A stretch of DNA of 64,000 bases, taken from assembly GCA_015709695.1 (NCBI GenBank), contig CP054183.1, positions 1,414,992 to 1,478,991 on the forward strand, in the 5' to 3' direction. A program made the position numbers and the translations under genes. The first letter of the stretch is position 1. Each line of letters starts with the position of its first letter. Of the stretch, positions 1 through 8,761 are shown piece by piece. The notes beneath the pieces are model-generated. The model was not told the DNA's origin. It was given only the letters and a program-made list of their open reading frames with translations, and ran no database searches. Source of the DNA: Gammaproteobacteria bacterium (GTDB taxonomy: Bacteria > Pseudomonadota > Gammaproteobacteria > Steroidobacterales > GCA-2729495).

Positions 1-1
1 G

Positions 2-838
2 ATGCTGGCGACGATGCTCGCCGGCGCCATGAACTACAACAACAACCTCGGGTTCGCCCTGACCTTCCTGCTGGCCGGCGCGGGCGTCGCCAGCATCTAC
101 CACACGCATCGCATCCTCGCCGGCCTGCGCATCCACTACCTGGGGGCCGAGCCGGTGTTCGCGGGCGATCCGCTGTCGGTGCGCTTTTCCCTGGTCAACG
201 AGGCGGCCGAAGCGCGCGAGGAGATCGTCCTCGACTGGGCGGGCAGCAGCGACATCCCCGGCGGGCTGGCGGCCCGGCAGGCGCGCACCGTGTGCCTGCC
301 GCTCGCCACCCGGCGCCGTGGCGCCCTGCCCCTGCCTGGGCTGCGCCTGAGCACGCGCGCGCCGCTGGGCCTGATGCGCGCCTGGGCCTGGGTGCACATG
401 GAGCCACGGCCGCTGGTCTACCCGCGCCCCGCCAGCCGCGTGCCCGCCGGCAGCCGACCCGCCGGCGAGGCAGCGGACCCGGGCCCGCGCGTGCAGGGAG
501 ATGACGACTTCGCGGGCCTGCGCCGCTACCAGCCGGGCGACTCGCCCCGCCGGGTGGCCTGGCGTCATTACGCCCGTGCCGACGAGCTGCTGGTCCAGGA
601 ATACCGCGGCGGCCGCGCCGAGGACAGCCTGTGGCTCGACTGGGACTGCGTGCCGGGGGATGCCGACCTGCGCGCCGCCCGCCTGGCACGCCTGGTCATC
701 GATGCCCACGAAGCCGGTTCGGCCTGGGGGCTGCGCCTGCCGGGCACCCGGCTCGGTCCCGCCTGCGGTCGCGACCACCTGCATCGCTGCCTGGCAGCCC
801 TGGCCACGGTGGAAGCACCCGTGGAGCCGGTGCCGTGA
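2..838 (+). CDS. DUF58 domain protein (5' end outside window)
   Basis: Membrane-anchored DUF58 protein of the kind found with transglutaminase and MoxR ATPase genes. The visible part opens with two hydrophobic segments around an NYNNNLGF motif typical of the family, then a periplasmic-type beta domain. The DUF58 signature follows near residues 165-200 (DDFAGLRRYQPGD, then R-x-x-AWRHYA and LLVQEY). Family members usually have 15-40 residues before the first helix, so the true start probably lies upstream of the window. The stop overlaps a GTG start of the next gene, which implies translational coupling. The biochemical role of DUF58 proteins is unsettled; a link to cell-envelope or peptidase assembly is inference from the neighbouring transglutaminase. 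Confidence 0.88.
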   Translation: MLATMLAGAMNYNNNLGFALTFLLAGAGVASIYHTHRILAGLRIHYLGAEPVFAGDPLSVRFSLVNEAAEAREEIVLDWAGSSDIPGGLAARQARTVCLPLATRRRGALPLPGLRLSTRAPLGLMRAWAWVHMEPRPLVYPRPASRVPAGSRPAGEAADPGPRVQGDDDFAGLRRYQPGDSPRRVAWRHYARADELLVQEYRGGRAEDSLWLDWDCVPGDADLRAARLARLVIDAHEAGSAWGLRLPGTRLGPACGRDHLHRCLAALATVEAPVEPVP

Positions 839-2826
839 CGGGGGCCCTCAGCGCCATGCCGCCGGATACGGCCCGGGAGCGGCGCCAGATGGCCTGGGCC
901 GCCGCAGCGCTGGTCTTCGGCGGCGCGCCACATCTGTTCGCGGTGGAGCCATGGGTGGCGCTGCTGGTGCTCGGCATCGCCTGCTGGCGCATCGTCGCCG
1001 CCGAGCGCGGCTGGCGCCTGCCGTCGCTGTGGCTGCGCGTGCCGGTGACCGTTCTCGCCTTCCTCGCCGTGGTCATGACCTACCACAGCATCTCCGGCGT
1101 GGAGGCCGGCTCGGCCCTGCTGCTGGTGATGGGCGGCATGAAGCTGCTGGAAACACGCGACGAGCGCGACCGCATCCTCGTGGTCTTCATCGCCCTGTTC
1201 CTGCTGTTTGCCGTGTTCCTGCGCGAGCAGGCCATCTGGTCCGCCGCCTGGCTGGCGGGCGGCTGCCTCGGCATCGGCACCGCGCTGGTGCAGACCGTGC
1301 GCCGCGGGCCGCTGCTGCCGCTGCCGCAGGCGGTGCTGGTCGCCGGCCGCCTGCTGCTGCAGGGCCTGCCGCTCGCCGTCGTGCTGTTCGTCCTGTTCCC
1401 GCGCATCCCCGGGCCGTTCTGGGCCATGCCGGACCCGCAGGCCACCGGGCGCAGCGGCCTCGCCGAGGAGATCCAGCCCGGCGACATCAGTGCCCTGGGG
1501 CTCTCCGACGAGGTGGCCTTCCGCGTGCGCTTCGAGGGCGCGGTGCCTGCCACCGGCGCACTGTACTGGCGCGGCCCGGTGCTCGAGCGCTTCGACGGCC
1601 GCGGCTGGTCAGCGTTGCCCGGTCCGCGTCGCGTGCAGGGCGTCGCACCGCCGGCGGGCAGCGGCGGACGCGAGTACGGCTACCAGCTGGTCCTCGAGCC
1701 GCAGGGCAAGCGCTGGCTGCTGGCGCTGGAAACACCGCTGCAGTGGTCGGCACCCCGCGCCGTCCTCAGCCCGGCCATGCAGCTGCTCAGCGCCGAGCCC
1801 TACTGGGAACGGCTCTCCTACCACGGCCGCTCCGTCGCCAGCGGCATCGCCGCGACGCCAGCCACGCCGCAGATGCTGGCTGCCAACCTGCGGCTGCCGC
1901 CCGGGCGCAACCCGCGAACGCTGGCCCTGGCTCGGCAGCTGCGCGCGGATGCCGCCGGCGACGGCGACTTCATGCGTCGCGCCCTCGCCCTGTTCCGCAA
2001 CGACGGCTTCCGTTACTCGCTCACTCCGCCGAGGCTCGGGCAGGAGGCGGTGGATGACTTCCTGTTCGAGACCCGCACCGGCTTCTGCGAGCACTACGCC
2101 TCAGCGCTGGCCGTGCTGGCCCGGGCTGCCGGCATCCCGGCGCGCGTCATCGCGGGCTACCAGGGTGGCGACCGCAATCCCTTCGGCGATTACTGGATCG
2201 TGCGCCAGGCCAACGCCCATGCCTGGGTGGAGGTGTGGATGGACGGTGCCTGGCACCGCATCGACCCGACCGCTGCCGTGGCCCCCGAGCGCATCGAAAA
2301 CGGCATCGAGGAAACCATGGCGCGGGCCGGCATCGCATCCGGCCGCCTGTGGCGCTCCAGCCCCTTCGTCAATCGCATGGTGCTCTCCTGGGATGCGGCG
2401 AATGCAGCCTGGGACCGCTGGGTGCTGGCCTTCGGGCCGGAGACGCAGGACGACCTGCTGCTCGCGCTGGGCTTCGATGTGCCGCGGACGATGCAGCTGG
2501 CGCTCCTCGCCGGACTGGCCTCCACCGCCTGCCTGCTGCTGCTCGGATTCGCCCTGCACCGCCAGGGCCGCCGCCAGCGCGACCACGTGGTCCGGCTCTA
2601 CGCCCGGCTCTGCCGCCGGCTCGAGGGCTGCGTGCGTCCGCCGCGCCCCGGCGAGACGGCGCAGCACTATGCCGCCGCGGTCGCGGCCGCGCGGCCGGAC
2701 CTCGCAGCCGACGTGCAGGCCATGACCGAGCTCTACCTGCGCCTGCGCTACGGCGGCAGCGCCGATGCCGCCGGCGAACACGAGTTCAGGCAGCGGCTGC
2801 GCGGCTTTCGTCCGGCACGCGCATGA
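835..2826 (+). CDS. tgpA: TgpA-like transmembrane transglutaminase
   Basis: Polytopic membrane protein with an N-terminal DUF3488 membrane region (about five helices, residues 15-200), a periplasmic transglutaminase-like domain and a last helix near residue 560 followed by a DUF4129-like tail. The papain-like triad is visible as C418 in GFCEHYAS, H462 in AHAWVEVW and D477 in RIDPT. About 663 residues, normal for the family. I chose the GTG at 835 because it forms a GTGA overlap with the DUF58 stop; an ATG at 856 is the alternative. Pseudomonas TgpA is essential and acts in the periplasm, but its substrate is not established. The 3' end overlaps the convergent MFS gene by 41 bases. Confidence 0.9.
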   Translation: MTGALSAMPPDTARERRQMAWAAAALVFGGAPHLFAVEPWVALLVLGIACWRIVAAERGWRLPSLWLRVPVTVLAFLAVVMTYHSISGVEAGSALLLVMGGMKLLETRDERDRILVVFIALFLLFAVFLREQAIWSAAWLAGGCLGIGTALVQTVRRGPLLPLPQAVLVAGRLLLQGLPLAVVLFVLFPRIPGPFWAMPDPQATGRSGLAEEIQPGDISALGLSDEVAFRVRFEGAVPATGALYWRGPVLERFDGRGWSALPGPRRVQGVAPPAGSGGREYGYQLVLEPQGKRWLLALETPLQWSAPRAVLSPAMQLLSAEPYWERLSYHGRSVASGIAATPATPQMLAANLRLPPGRNPRTLALARQLRADAAGDGDFMRRALALFRNDGFRYSLTPPRLGQEAVDDFLFETRTGFCEHYASALAVLARAAGIPARVIAGYQGGDRNPFGDYWIVRQANAHAWVEVWMDGAWHRIDPTAAVAPERIENGIEETMARAGIASGRLWRSSPFVNRMVLSWDAANAAWDRWVLAFGPETQDDLLLALGFDVPRTMQLALLAGLASTACLLLLGFALHRQGRRQRDHVVRLYARLCRRLEGCVRPPRPGETAQHYAAAVAAARPDLAADVQAMTELYLRLRYGGSADAAGEHEFRQRLRGFRPARA

Positions 2827-4051
2827 GCAGCACGATGCCGGCGATGAACAGCAGCAGCAGCGAAACGATGCCCAGCCGCTGGCTGCCCGTGACGAGGCTG
2901 ACGATGCCGGTGAGCATCGGCCCGATGATGGCGGCGAACTTGCCGAGCATGTTGTAGAAGCCGAAGTACTCCGCTGCCTGCTCCGCCGGGACCAGCCGCG
3001 CGAAAAACGAACGGCTGAGGCCCTGCACCCCGCCCTGCACCAGGCCGATCACCACCGCCAGCACATAGAACTGCGGTTCGGTGCTGAGGAAGCCGGCGGA
3101 CGCCGTTGCCGCCAGGTACACCGCCAGCCCGAGGTAGATGCCGGCGCGCGCGCCGATCACCGCGGCGAACGCGCCGAAGCCCAGCGCCGCCGGGAAAGCC
3201 ACGAAGTTCGTCAGCAGGATGGCCTGGATCAGTGCCTGGCGCGAGAGGCCGATGGCCAGGCCATAGTCCACGGCCATCTTGATGATGGTGTACACGGCAT
3301 CGATGTACAGCCAGTAGGCGAGCAGGAAGCGCCGCAGCGCTGGCTGCCGCAGCAGGCTCGCGCCGGTGGCGGCAAGCTGGCGGAAGCCGGCCACCAGCGC
3401 CCCGGGGCCGCCCTCGCGCGCCGGGTCATCGCGCACCCAGGCCGCCAGCGGCAGCGAGAACAGCAGCCACCACAGGGCCACCAGCAGGAAGGCCAGGCGG
3501 ATGGCGTCGTCGGCCGAGGCCAGGCCGAAGGCCGCGGGCCGCGCCACCATGACGACGTTGAGCGTGAACAGCAGCGCGCTGCCGAGGTAACCGAGGGCGT
3601 AGCCGTAGGCGGAAACCCGGTCGTAATCCCCGGGCAGGGTGACATCCACCAGCAGGGAATCATAGAGCGAGTTGCTGGCGGCAAAGGCGGCGGAGGCGCC
3701 CACGTAGAGCAGCGCCGCGGCCAGCCACATGCCGGCGGCGAGGAAGTACAGCGCCCCGGTCATGGCGCAGCCCAGCGCCGTGATCCACAACAGCCAGGCC
3801 TTGCGCCGGCCGCTGCGGTCGGCCAGCGCACCGAGCAGCGGTGTCGCCAGCGCCACCAGCAGGCTGGAGATGCCATTGGCCATGCCGAGACGGAAGGTGC
3901 CGACGCTGGACGGCGCGCCGTCGTTCCAGTAGCCGGCCATCAGCACCGGCACGAAGCTGGTCATGACGCTGAGGGCAAAGGCCGAATTGGCCCAGTCGTA
4001 CAGGGCCCAGCCGAGCACGGGCGGCTGCCGCCAGAGCGGTACGCGGCGCAT
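2786..4051 (-). CDS. MFS transporter, UMF1/Atg22-like family
   Basis: A 421-residue major facilitator protein with about twelve hydrophobic segments. Near the N-terminus it has the ALYDWANSAFA motif that marks the UMF1/Atg22-like branch, and the first cytoplasmic loop carries GALADRSGRRK, a good match to the MFS A-motif. The ATG at 4051 overlaps the rimI stop as ATGA, so the two are probably co-transcribed. The substrate cannot be read from sequence; amino-acid or nucleoside efflux has been suggested for relatives. Confidence 0.86.
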   Translation of the reverse strand: MRRVPLWRQPPVLGWALYDWANSAFALSVMTSFVPVLMAGYWNDGAPSSVGTFRLGMANGISSLLVALATPLLGALADRSGRRKAWLLWITALGCAMTGALYFLAAGMWLAAALLYVGASAAFAASNSLYDSLLVDVTLPGDYDRVSAYGYALGYLGSALLFTLNVVMVARPAAFGLASADDAIRLAFLLVALWWLLFSLPLAAWVRDDPAREGGPGALVAGFRQLAATGASLLRQPALRRFLLAYWLYIDAVYTIIKMAVDYGLAIGLSRQALIQAILLTNFVAFPAALGFGAFAAVIGARAGIYLGLAVYLAATASAGFLSTEPQFYVLAVVIGLVQGGVQGLSRSFFARLVPAEQAAEYFGFYNMLGKFAAIIGPMLTGIVSLVTGSQRLGIVSLLLLFIAGIVLLMRVPDESRAAAA

Positions 4052-4536
4052 CAGGGGCGTCGCGGCCGGCGCTCGAGCGCGCGGGCCAGCAGCACGGCAT
4101 CCTCGCTGCCGGAACTGGCGCGGTAGTAGCGCCGCCGCACACCGATGCGCTCGAAGCCGTTCTGCACATAGAGGGCGATGGCGGCATCGTTCGACGGCCG
4201 CACCTCCAGGTGGATGCGCTCGGCGCCGGCGAGCCGCGCCCGCTCCAGGATCGCCTCCAGCAGGCGCCGGCCATGGCCCTCGCGGCGGCCCGACACGGCG
4301 ACGCAGAGGTTCAGCAGGTGTGCCTCGCCCGCGGCCACCGACATGATGGCGTACGCCCTGACCTCCCCCCGGTGCTCCATCACCAGGCTGGTGTAGCCGG
4401 CGAGCAGGCAGTCGCGGAAGATGCCCGGGCTCCAGGGAAACTCGTAGGCCTCGCGTTCGATGGCGGCGATCCGCGGCACATCCGCCTGGCGCATCTCGCG
4501 GATGACCGGTGCCAGCGCGCTGGGATTGGCGATCAT
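4051..4536 (-). CDS. rimI: Ribosomal protein bS18 alanine N-acetyltransferase
   Basis: A 161-residue GNAT acetyltransferase with the RimI pattern: N-terminal REMRQADVPRIAAIE, then EFPWSPGIFRDCL, the acetyl-CoA loop at residues 83-91 (SGRREGHGRRLL) and the C-terminal strand ALYVQNGFERIGVRRRYY. RimI acetylates the N-terminal alanine of ribosomal protein S18 in the cytoplasm. The stop/start overlaps (ATGA) on both sides place it in the middle of an operon with the uracil-DNA glycosylase upstream and the MFS gene downstream. A rimI next to a type-4 UDG gene is a common arrangement in proteobacteria. Confidence 0.92.
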   Translation of the reverse strand: MIANPSALAPVIREMRQADVPRIAAIEREAYEFPWSPGIFRDCLLAGYTSLVMEHRGEVRAYAIMSVAAGEAHLLNLCVAVSGRREGHGRRLLEAILERARLAGAERIHLEVRPSNDAAIALYVQNGFERIGVRRRYYRASSGSEDAVLLARALERRPRRP

Positions 4537-5219
4537 GGCTTGACGGGCAGCGCCACGGAAAGCGCCAGGCGCAGGTCATCCCAGGCCTTGCGCTTCTCCA
4601 TCGGCGAGCGCAGCAGGTAGGCCGGATGGTAGGTCACCACCAGCGGGATGCCGGCCGGGCCCCAGCGGTGGACGCGCCCGCGAAGCCGGCCGACCGGCAG
4701 GTCCTGGCCCAGCAGGTTCTGCGCGGCGATGCGCCCCACCGCGAGGATCAGCCGCGGAGCCACCAGCCGGATCTGCGCAGCCAGGTGGTCGGCGCAGGCC
4801 GCGACCTCCCCTGGTTGCGGGTCGCGGTTGTCCGGCGGACGGCACTTGAGGATGTTGGCGATGAAGACCTGTTCGCGGCTGGCACCCGCGGCGCGCAGCA
4901 TTTCGTTGAGCAGCTGGCCGGCCGGGCCGACGAAGGGCTCGCCCTGGCGGTCCTCCTCCGCACCCGGTGCTTCGCCGACGATCATCCAGGCGGCCGACTC
5001 GTCGCCGACACCGAAGACGGTCTGCGTGCGGCTCCGATGCAGCTCGCAGCGGCGGCAGTCGCGCACGGCGGCGCGCAACGCAGCCCAGTCGGGTGGCTCG
5101 GCATCCGTCAGCCGACGGTCCGCGGTGTCCGGCGCGGGCTCCCGCCGCTGCCAGACCTCGATGCCGAGCGCGCGCAGCACCTCCTGCTGGCGGGCCGTGC
5201 GGGCCGGACGCGCGCTCAC
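4533..5219 (-). CDS. Uracil-DNA glycosylase, family 4 (iron-sulfur)
   Basis: Family 4 UDGs remove uracil from DNA at the start of base excision repair. The hallmark GEAPGAEEDRQGEPFVG lies at residues 82-98. The Fe4S4 cysteines are C55 and C58 (CRRC), one in ANILKCRPP and one in AACADHL. The late motif VVTYHPAYLLR is also present. I chose the GTG at 5219 because the longer ATG at 5264 adds a low-complexity Arg-rich segment that reads through the end of pssA. With that start the protein is 228 residues, typical for the family, and lies 4 bases after pssA. Confidence 0.9.
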   Translation of the reverse strand: MSARPARTARQQEVLRALGIEVWQRREPAPDTADRRLTDAEPPDWAALRAAVRDCRRCELHRSRTQTVFGVGDESAAWMIVGEAPGAEEDRQGEPFVGPAGQLLNEMLRAAGASREQVFIANILKCRPPDNRDPQPGEVAACADHLAAQIRLVAPRLILAVGRIAAQNLLGQDLPVGRLRGRVHRWGPAGIPLVVTYHPAYLLRSPMEKRKAWDDLRLALSVALPVKP

Positions 5220-5223
5220 CGGC

Positions 5224-6030
5224 TCACCGTTCCGTCTGGCGTTCCTGCCGCGGCAGCCGCGCATGGCGGCGGCGCAGGCGCCACAGCGCGAGCAGCGGGC
5301 CGGACAGGGCGTAGATCACCCCGATGCCGAACAGCACCGTGGGCGGGTCCATGGCGATGAGCACGAACACCAGCGGCACGACGAACACATAGGTGAAGGA
5401 GATGCGTCCGCGCGCGTGGATCTCCTTGAAGCTGTAATAAGGGAACGGCGACACCATGAGCAGCCCCGCCATGGACGAGACGACGAAGGCCAGGGCCAGC
5501 GCGTAGACACCGGTCCAGCCGAGTTTGGTGCCCAGCCACACCATGCTCATCATCAGGCCGGCCGCCGATGGGCTGGGCAGGCCCTCGAAGAAACGCCGGT
5601 CCGTGCTGCCTATGCGCACGTTGAACCGCGCCAGGCGCAGCGCGCCCGCCACCGCATAGATGAACGCCGCCAGCCAGCCCAGCTTGGCCCAGATCCAGCC
5701 GTAGTCGGCGAGGCGGACCAGGCCCCACTGGTAGACGATGACGGCCGGCGCCAGGCCGAAGGACACCATGTCGGAGAGGCTGTCGTACTGCTGGCCGAAC
5801 TCCGATTCGGTGTGGGTCAGGCGCGCCAGGCGGCCATCCAGGCCATCGAGCACGCCGGCGACGATGACGGCGATGGCCGCCGGCTCGTAGCGGCCATCGA
5901 TGCTGGCGATGATGCCGTAGAAGCCGGCGAACAGGCTGCCGGTCGTCAGCAGGTTCGGCAGCACGTAGATGCCACGGCGCCGCGGCCGCGGTGCCGTCCC
6001 GGCAGGATCGTCGAGCAAGGGGTCGCCCAT
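5224..6030 (-). CDS. pssA: CDP-diacylglycerol-serine O-phosphatidyltransferase
   Basis: Integral membrane enzyme of phosphatidylethanolamine synthesis, 268 residues, with about seven hydrophobic segments. It contains the CDP-alcohol phosphotransferase motif as DGLDGRLAR followed by EFGQQYDSLSD (D-x2-DG-x2-AR-x8-G-x3-D-x3-D), so the catalytic aspartates are intact. The N-terminus RGIYVLPNLLTTGSLFAGF is typical of the bacterial type II PssA found in many proteobacteria and Bacillus, not the phospholipase-D-like E. coli enzyme. It is divergent from proS. Confidence 0.92.
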   Translation of the reverse strand: MGDPLLDDPAGTAPRPRRRGIYVLPNLLTTGSLFAGFYGIIASIDGRYEPAAIAVIVAGVLDGLDGRLARLTHTESEFGQQYDSLSDMVSFGLAPAVIVYQWGLVRLADYGWIWAKLGWLAAFIYAVAGALRLARFNVRIGSTDRRFFEGLPSPSAAGLMMSMVWLGTKLGWTGVYALALAFVVSSMAGLLMVSPFPYYSFKEIHARGRISFTYVFVVPLVFVLIAMDPPTVLFGIGVIYALSGPLLALWRLRRRHARLPRQERQTER

Positions 6031-6144
6031 GCGGCGGATTCTGCCATGGTTCCCGCTGCGCGGGGATGGCCGCGCCGAGCGACTTGCCAGCCTGATGCCG
6101 CTAGAATGGCGCGGATTTTTTCCAGCCTGCAGGGACCGACCGGA

Positions 6145-7866
6145 ATGCGACTCAGCCAGCTGCCGTGGACCACCCTGAAGGAAACCCCTGCCGAGGCGGA
6201 GGTCGTCAGCCACCAGTTGCTGCTGCGCGCCGGGCTGATCCGCCGGCTGACCTCGGGCATCTTCACCTGGATGCCGCTGGGGCTGCGGGTGCTGCGCCGG
6301 GTGGAGCAGGTGGTGCGCGAGGAGATGGACCGCGCCGGCGCCCTCGAGGTGCTGATGCCGGCGGTGCAGCCGGCGGAGCTCTGGCAGGAAACCGGCCGCT
6401 GGGACCGCTACGGCGACCTGCTGCTGCGCATCCGCGACCGCCAGGAGCGCGACTACTGCTTCGGCCCGACCCACGAGGAGATCATCACCGACCTCGCCCG
6501 GCGCGAGCTGCGCAGCTACCGCCAGCTGCCGGTGAACTACTACCAGATCCAGACCAAGTTCCGCGACGAAATCCGGCCGCGCTTCGGCCTGATGCGCGCC
6601 CGCGAGTTCATCATGAAGGACGCCTACTCCTTCCACATGGACCAGGCGTCGCTGGAGCAGACCTACCAGACCATGGCCGCCGCCTATGCGCGCATCTTCA
6701 CGCGCCTGGGGTTGCGCTTCCGCACCGTGGAGGCCGACTCCGGCGAGATCGGCGGTTCGCGCTCGCAGGAGTTCCACGTGCTGGCCGATTCCGGCGAGGA
6801 TGCCATCGCCTACTGCGATGGCGACCGCTACGCCGCCAACGTCGAGGCCGCCCCGGCGCTGCCGCCCGCGGGACCACGCCCGGCACCGGCGGCCACGCTG
6901 GCCGAGGTCGCCACGCCCGGGATGCGCAGCATCGAGGAAGTCAGCGCCTTCCTCGGCGTGCCAGCCGCACGCTGCCTGAAGCTGCTGCTGGTGGATGGCA
7001 GCGACGGCGGCATCGTCGCCCTCGCCCTGCGCGGCGACCACATCCTCAACACCATCAAGGCCGAGCGCCTGCCGCAGCTGGCGAAGCCGCTGACGCTGGC
7101 CGCCCCGGAGCGCGTGCTGGCGCTCACCGGGGCACCGACCGGCTTCATCGGCCCGGTCGGCCTCACCATTCCCGTCATCGCCGACCATGCGGCCGCGGCA
7201 CTGGCCGACTTCGTCGCCGGCGGCAATCGCGAGGGCTTCCACCAGAGCGGCGTCAACTGGGGCCGCGACGCGCCGGAACCGGCCGTGGCGGACCTGCGCA
7301 ATGTCGTCGCCGGGGATCCGAGCCCGGGCGGCGGCGGTGTGCTCGCCATCGCCCGCGGCATCGAGGTGGGCCACATCTTCCAGCTCGGCGACAAGTACAG
7401 CCAGGCGATGAACGCCGTGGTGCTGGACCAGGACGGCAGGGAGCGCGTCATGACCATGGGCTGCTATGGCATCGGCGTCTCGCGCATCGTCGCTGCCGCC
7501 ATCGAGCAGAACCACGACGCCGGGGGCATCATCTGGCCGGCGCCGATGAGCCCGTTCGATGTCACCCTGCTGGTGCTCAACCCGAAAAACTCCGAGGCCG
7601 TCACAGCCGCGGCACAAGCGCTGTACCTAGAGTTGCAGCAGGCCGGCCTGGAGGTGCTGCTCGACGACCGCGACGCCAGGCCCGGAGTGAAGTTTGCCGA
7701 GGCGGATCTCCTCGGCGTGCCGCACCGCCTGGTGCTGGGCGAGCGCGGCCTGAAGGAAGGCATGGTCGAGTACCGCCAGCGTCGCGGCGGAACCGAGGAG
7801 AAGGTGGCCTTGCATGATGCCTGCGGATTCCTGCAGCGACTGCTGGCAGCCGGCACGCCCGGCTGA
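6145..7866 (+). CDS. proS: Prolyl-tRNA synthetase (bacterial type, with editing domain)
   Basis: Class II aminoacyl-tRNA synthetase of 573 residues, the normal size of the bacterial form. The N-terminus MRLSQLPWTTLKETP is characteristic and fixes the start. The class II region includes FGPTHEE (residues 106-112) and motif 3 GIGVSRIVAAAIEQNHD. Between motifs 2 and 3 sits the roughly 180-residue INS/YbaK-like editing domain that removes mischarged Ala-tRNA(Pro). An anticodon-binding domain closes the protein. A TAGAAT -10-like hexamer at 6102-6107 precedes it. The end overlaps the lytic transglycosylase gene by 53 bases. Confidence 0.97.
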   Translation: MRLSQLPWTTLKETPAEAEVVSHQLLLRAGLIRRLTSGIFTWMPLGLRVLRRVEQVVREEMDRAGALEVLMPAVQPAELWQETGRWDRYGDLLLRIRDRQERDYCFGPTHEEIITDLARRELRSYRQLPVNYYQIQTKFRDEIRPRFGLMRAREFIMKDAYSFHMDQASLEQTYQTMAAAYARIFTRLGLRFRTVEADSGEIGGSRSQEFHVLADSGEDAIAYCDGDRYAANVEAAPALPPAGPRPAPAATLAEVATPGMRSIEEVSAFLGVPAARCLKLLLVDGSDGGIVALALRGDHILNTIKAERLPQLAKPLTLAAPERVLALTGAPTGFIGPVGLTIPVIADHAAAALADFVAGGNREGFHQSGVNWGRDAPEPAVADLRNVVAGDPSPGGGGVLAIARGIEVGHIFQLGDKYSQAMNAVVLDQDGRERVMTMGCYGIGVSRIVAAAIEQNHDAGGIIWPAPMSPFDVTLLVLNPKNSEAVTAAAQALYLELQQAGLEVLLDDRDARPGVKFAEADLLGVPHRLVLGERGLKEGMVEYRQRRGGTEEKVALHDACGFLQRLLAAGTPG

Positions 7867-8428
7867 GCGTGGCAGCTGGCGCCGCTGGGCGGCGCTGGCA
7901 TTGCTGCTGGCCAGCGGCACGGCCGTGGCCGGCCAGGTGCCGACGCCCGAGCTGCGTGCCCGGGTGCGCGCCGTCCTCGAGCAGGCCGACAGCTTCGAGG
8001 ACCGCTACGACGCCCAGGTCTGGCTCACCGACATGGCCAGCCGGCTCGGCAACCAGGTCGCCGACCCCGCCCTGCGCGTCGAGATCCTCAAGGCGGCGCA
8101 CCGCGAGGCGAGCCGCGCCAGATTGCCGCCCGAGATGGTGCTCGCGGTGATCGACGTCGAAAGCGCCTTCAACCCCTACGCGATCTCCTCGGCCGGCGCC
8201 CAGGGCCTCATGCAGGTCATGCCCTTCTGGCGCAAGGAACTCGGCCACCGGCGCCTGGTGGACGTCGCCGACAACCTGCTCATGGGCTGCACCATCCTCC
8301 GGTACTACTACGACATGGAGAAGGGCGACTGGAACCGCGCGCTGGCGCGCTACAACGGCAGCCTCGGCCGCCCCGACTACCCGCAGAAGGTGCTCGACCG
8401 GCTCAGCCGGCGGTGGTTCCAGCAGTAG
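7814..8428 (+). CDS. Lytic transglycosylase, SLT family
   Basis: A 204-residue exported peptidoglycan lyase with a hydrophobic segment (residues 25-40) ending in TAVAGQ that reads as a signal peptide. The Slt domain shows the catalytic glutamate in VIDVESAFNPYA, then SSAGAQGLMQVMP and, later, ARYNGSLGRPDYPQKV. The family cleaves the MurNAc-GlcNAc bond to form 1,6-anhydro ends. The start is an ATG-ATG inside proS, preceded by the strong ribosome site GAGGAGAAGG; no later ATG or GTG leaves a complete signal peptide. This proS-slt order is common in gammaproteobacteria. Confidence 0.9.
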   Translation: MMPADSCSDCWQPARPAERGSWRRWAALALLLASGTAVAGQVPTPELRARVRAVLEQADSFEDRYDAQVWLTDMASRLGNQVADPALRVEILKAAHREASRARLPPEMVLAVIDVESAFNPYAISSAGAQGLMQVMPFWRKELGHRRLVDVADNLLMGCTILRYYYDMEKGDWNRALARYNGSLGRPDYPQKVLDRLSRRWFQQ

Positions 8429-8441
8429 GGGCTCTCAGCCC
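8429..8441. terminator. Short hairpin between convergent slt and acyP genes
   Basis: GGGCT-CTC-AGCCC forms a 5-bp stem exactly between the two convergent stop codons. There is no T-run on either strand, so intrinsic termination is only a possibility. Confidence 0.25.
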
Positions 8442-8716
8442 GTCCGGAAGCCATCGCCGACCTGCGGATCAGCCACCGGCTCGTGCTCCACCCTGTCTAC
8501 CCGAGCCGCCGGCGGACCGCGTTGCAGCCAGCGCCCGAGTTCATCGATGGCCGCGGCCCCACCCACCGCCAGCACTTCCACGCGCCCGTCTGCCAGGTTG
8601 ATGGCATGGCCGCGCAGGCCGAGGCGCGCGGCCTCGCGTGCGGTGCTGGCACGGAAGAACACGCCCTGCACCTTGCCGGCGACGATGAACCGCACCGCCT
8701 TCTCGTCCATGCTCAT
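8435..8716 (-). CDS. acyP: Acylphosphatase
   Basis: A 93-residue acylphosphatase, the standard size. It shows the phosphate loop GKVQGVFFR with the catalytic arginine near residue 22, and the second catalytic residue as the Asn in GHAINLADGRVEV. It hydrolyses acyl phosphates such as 1,3-bisphosphoglycerate or carbamoyl phosphate. The usual GWVRN is GHAIN here, which keeps the asparagine. It is convergent with the slt gene and divergent from wrbA. Confidence 0.92.
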   Translation of the reverse strand: MSMDEKAVRFIVAGKVQGVFFRASTAREAARLGLRGHAINLADGRVEVLAVGGAAAIDELGRWLQRGPPAARVDRVEHEPVADPQVGDGFRTG

Positions 8717-8761
8717 GCCTCGTCCTGTCCTGCCGTGACGGGGCCGCTAGAATAGCCCGCC

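Noticed and set aside
2765..4126. 453-residue plus-strand reading frame across the MFS gene
   Set aside because: Composition (runs of His, Gln, Arg, Gly) is that of an antisense shadow in GC-rich DNA; the minus-strand frame has clear MFS helices.
5224..7617. 797-residue minus-strand frame across proS
   Set aside because: Only its last 268 codons encode PssA; the rest is antisense to proS, which has full synthetase motifs.
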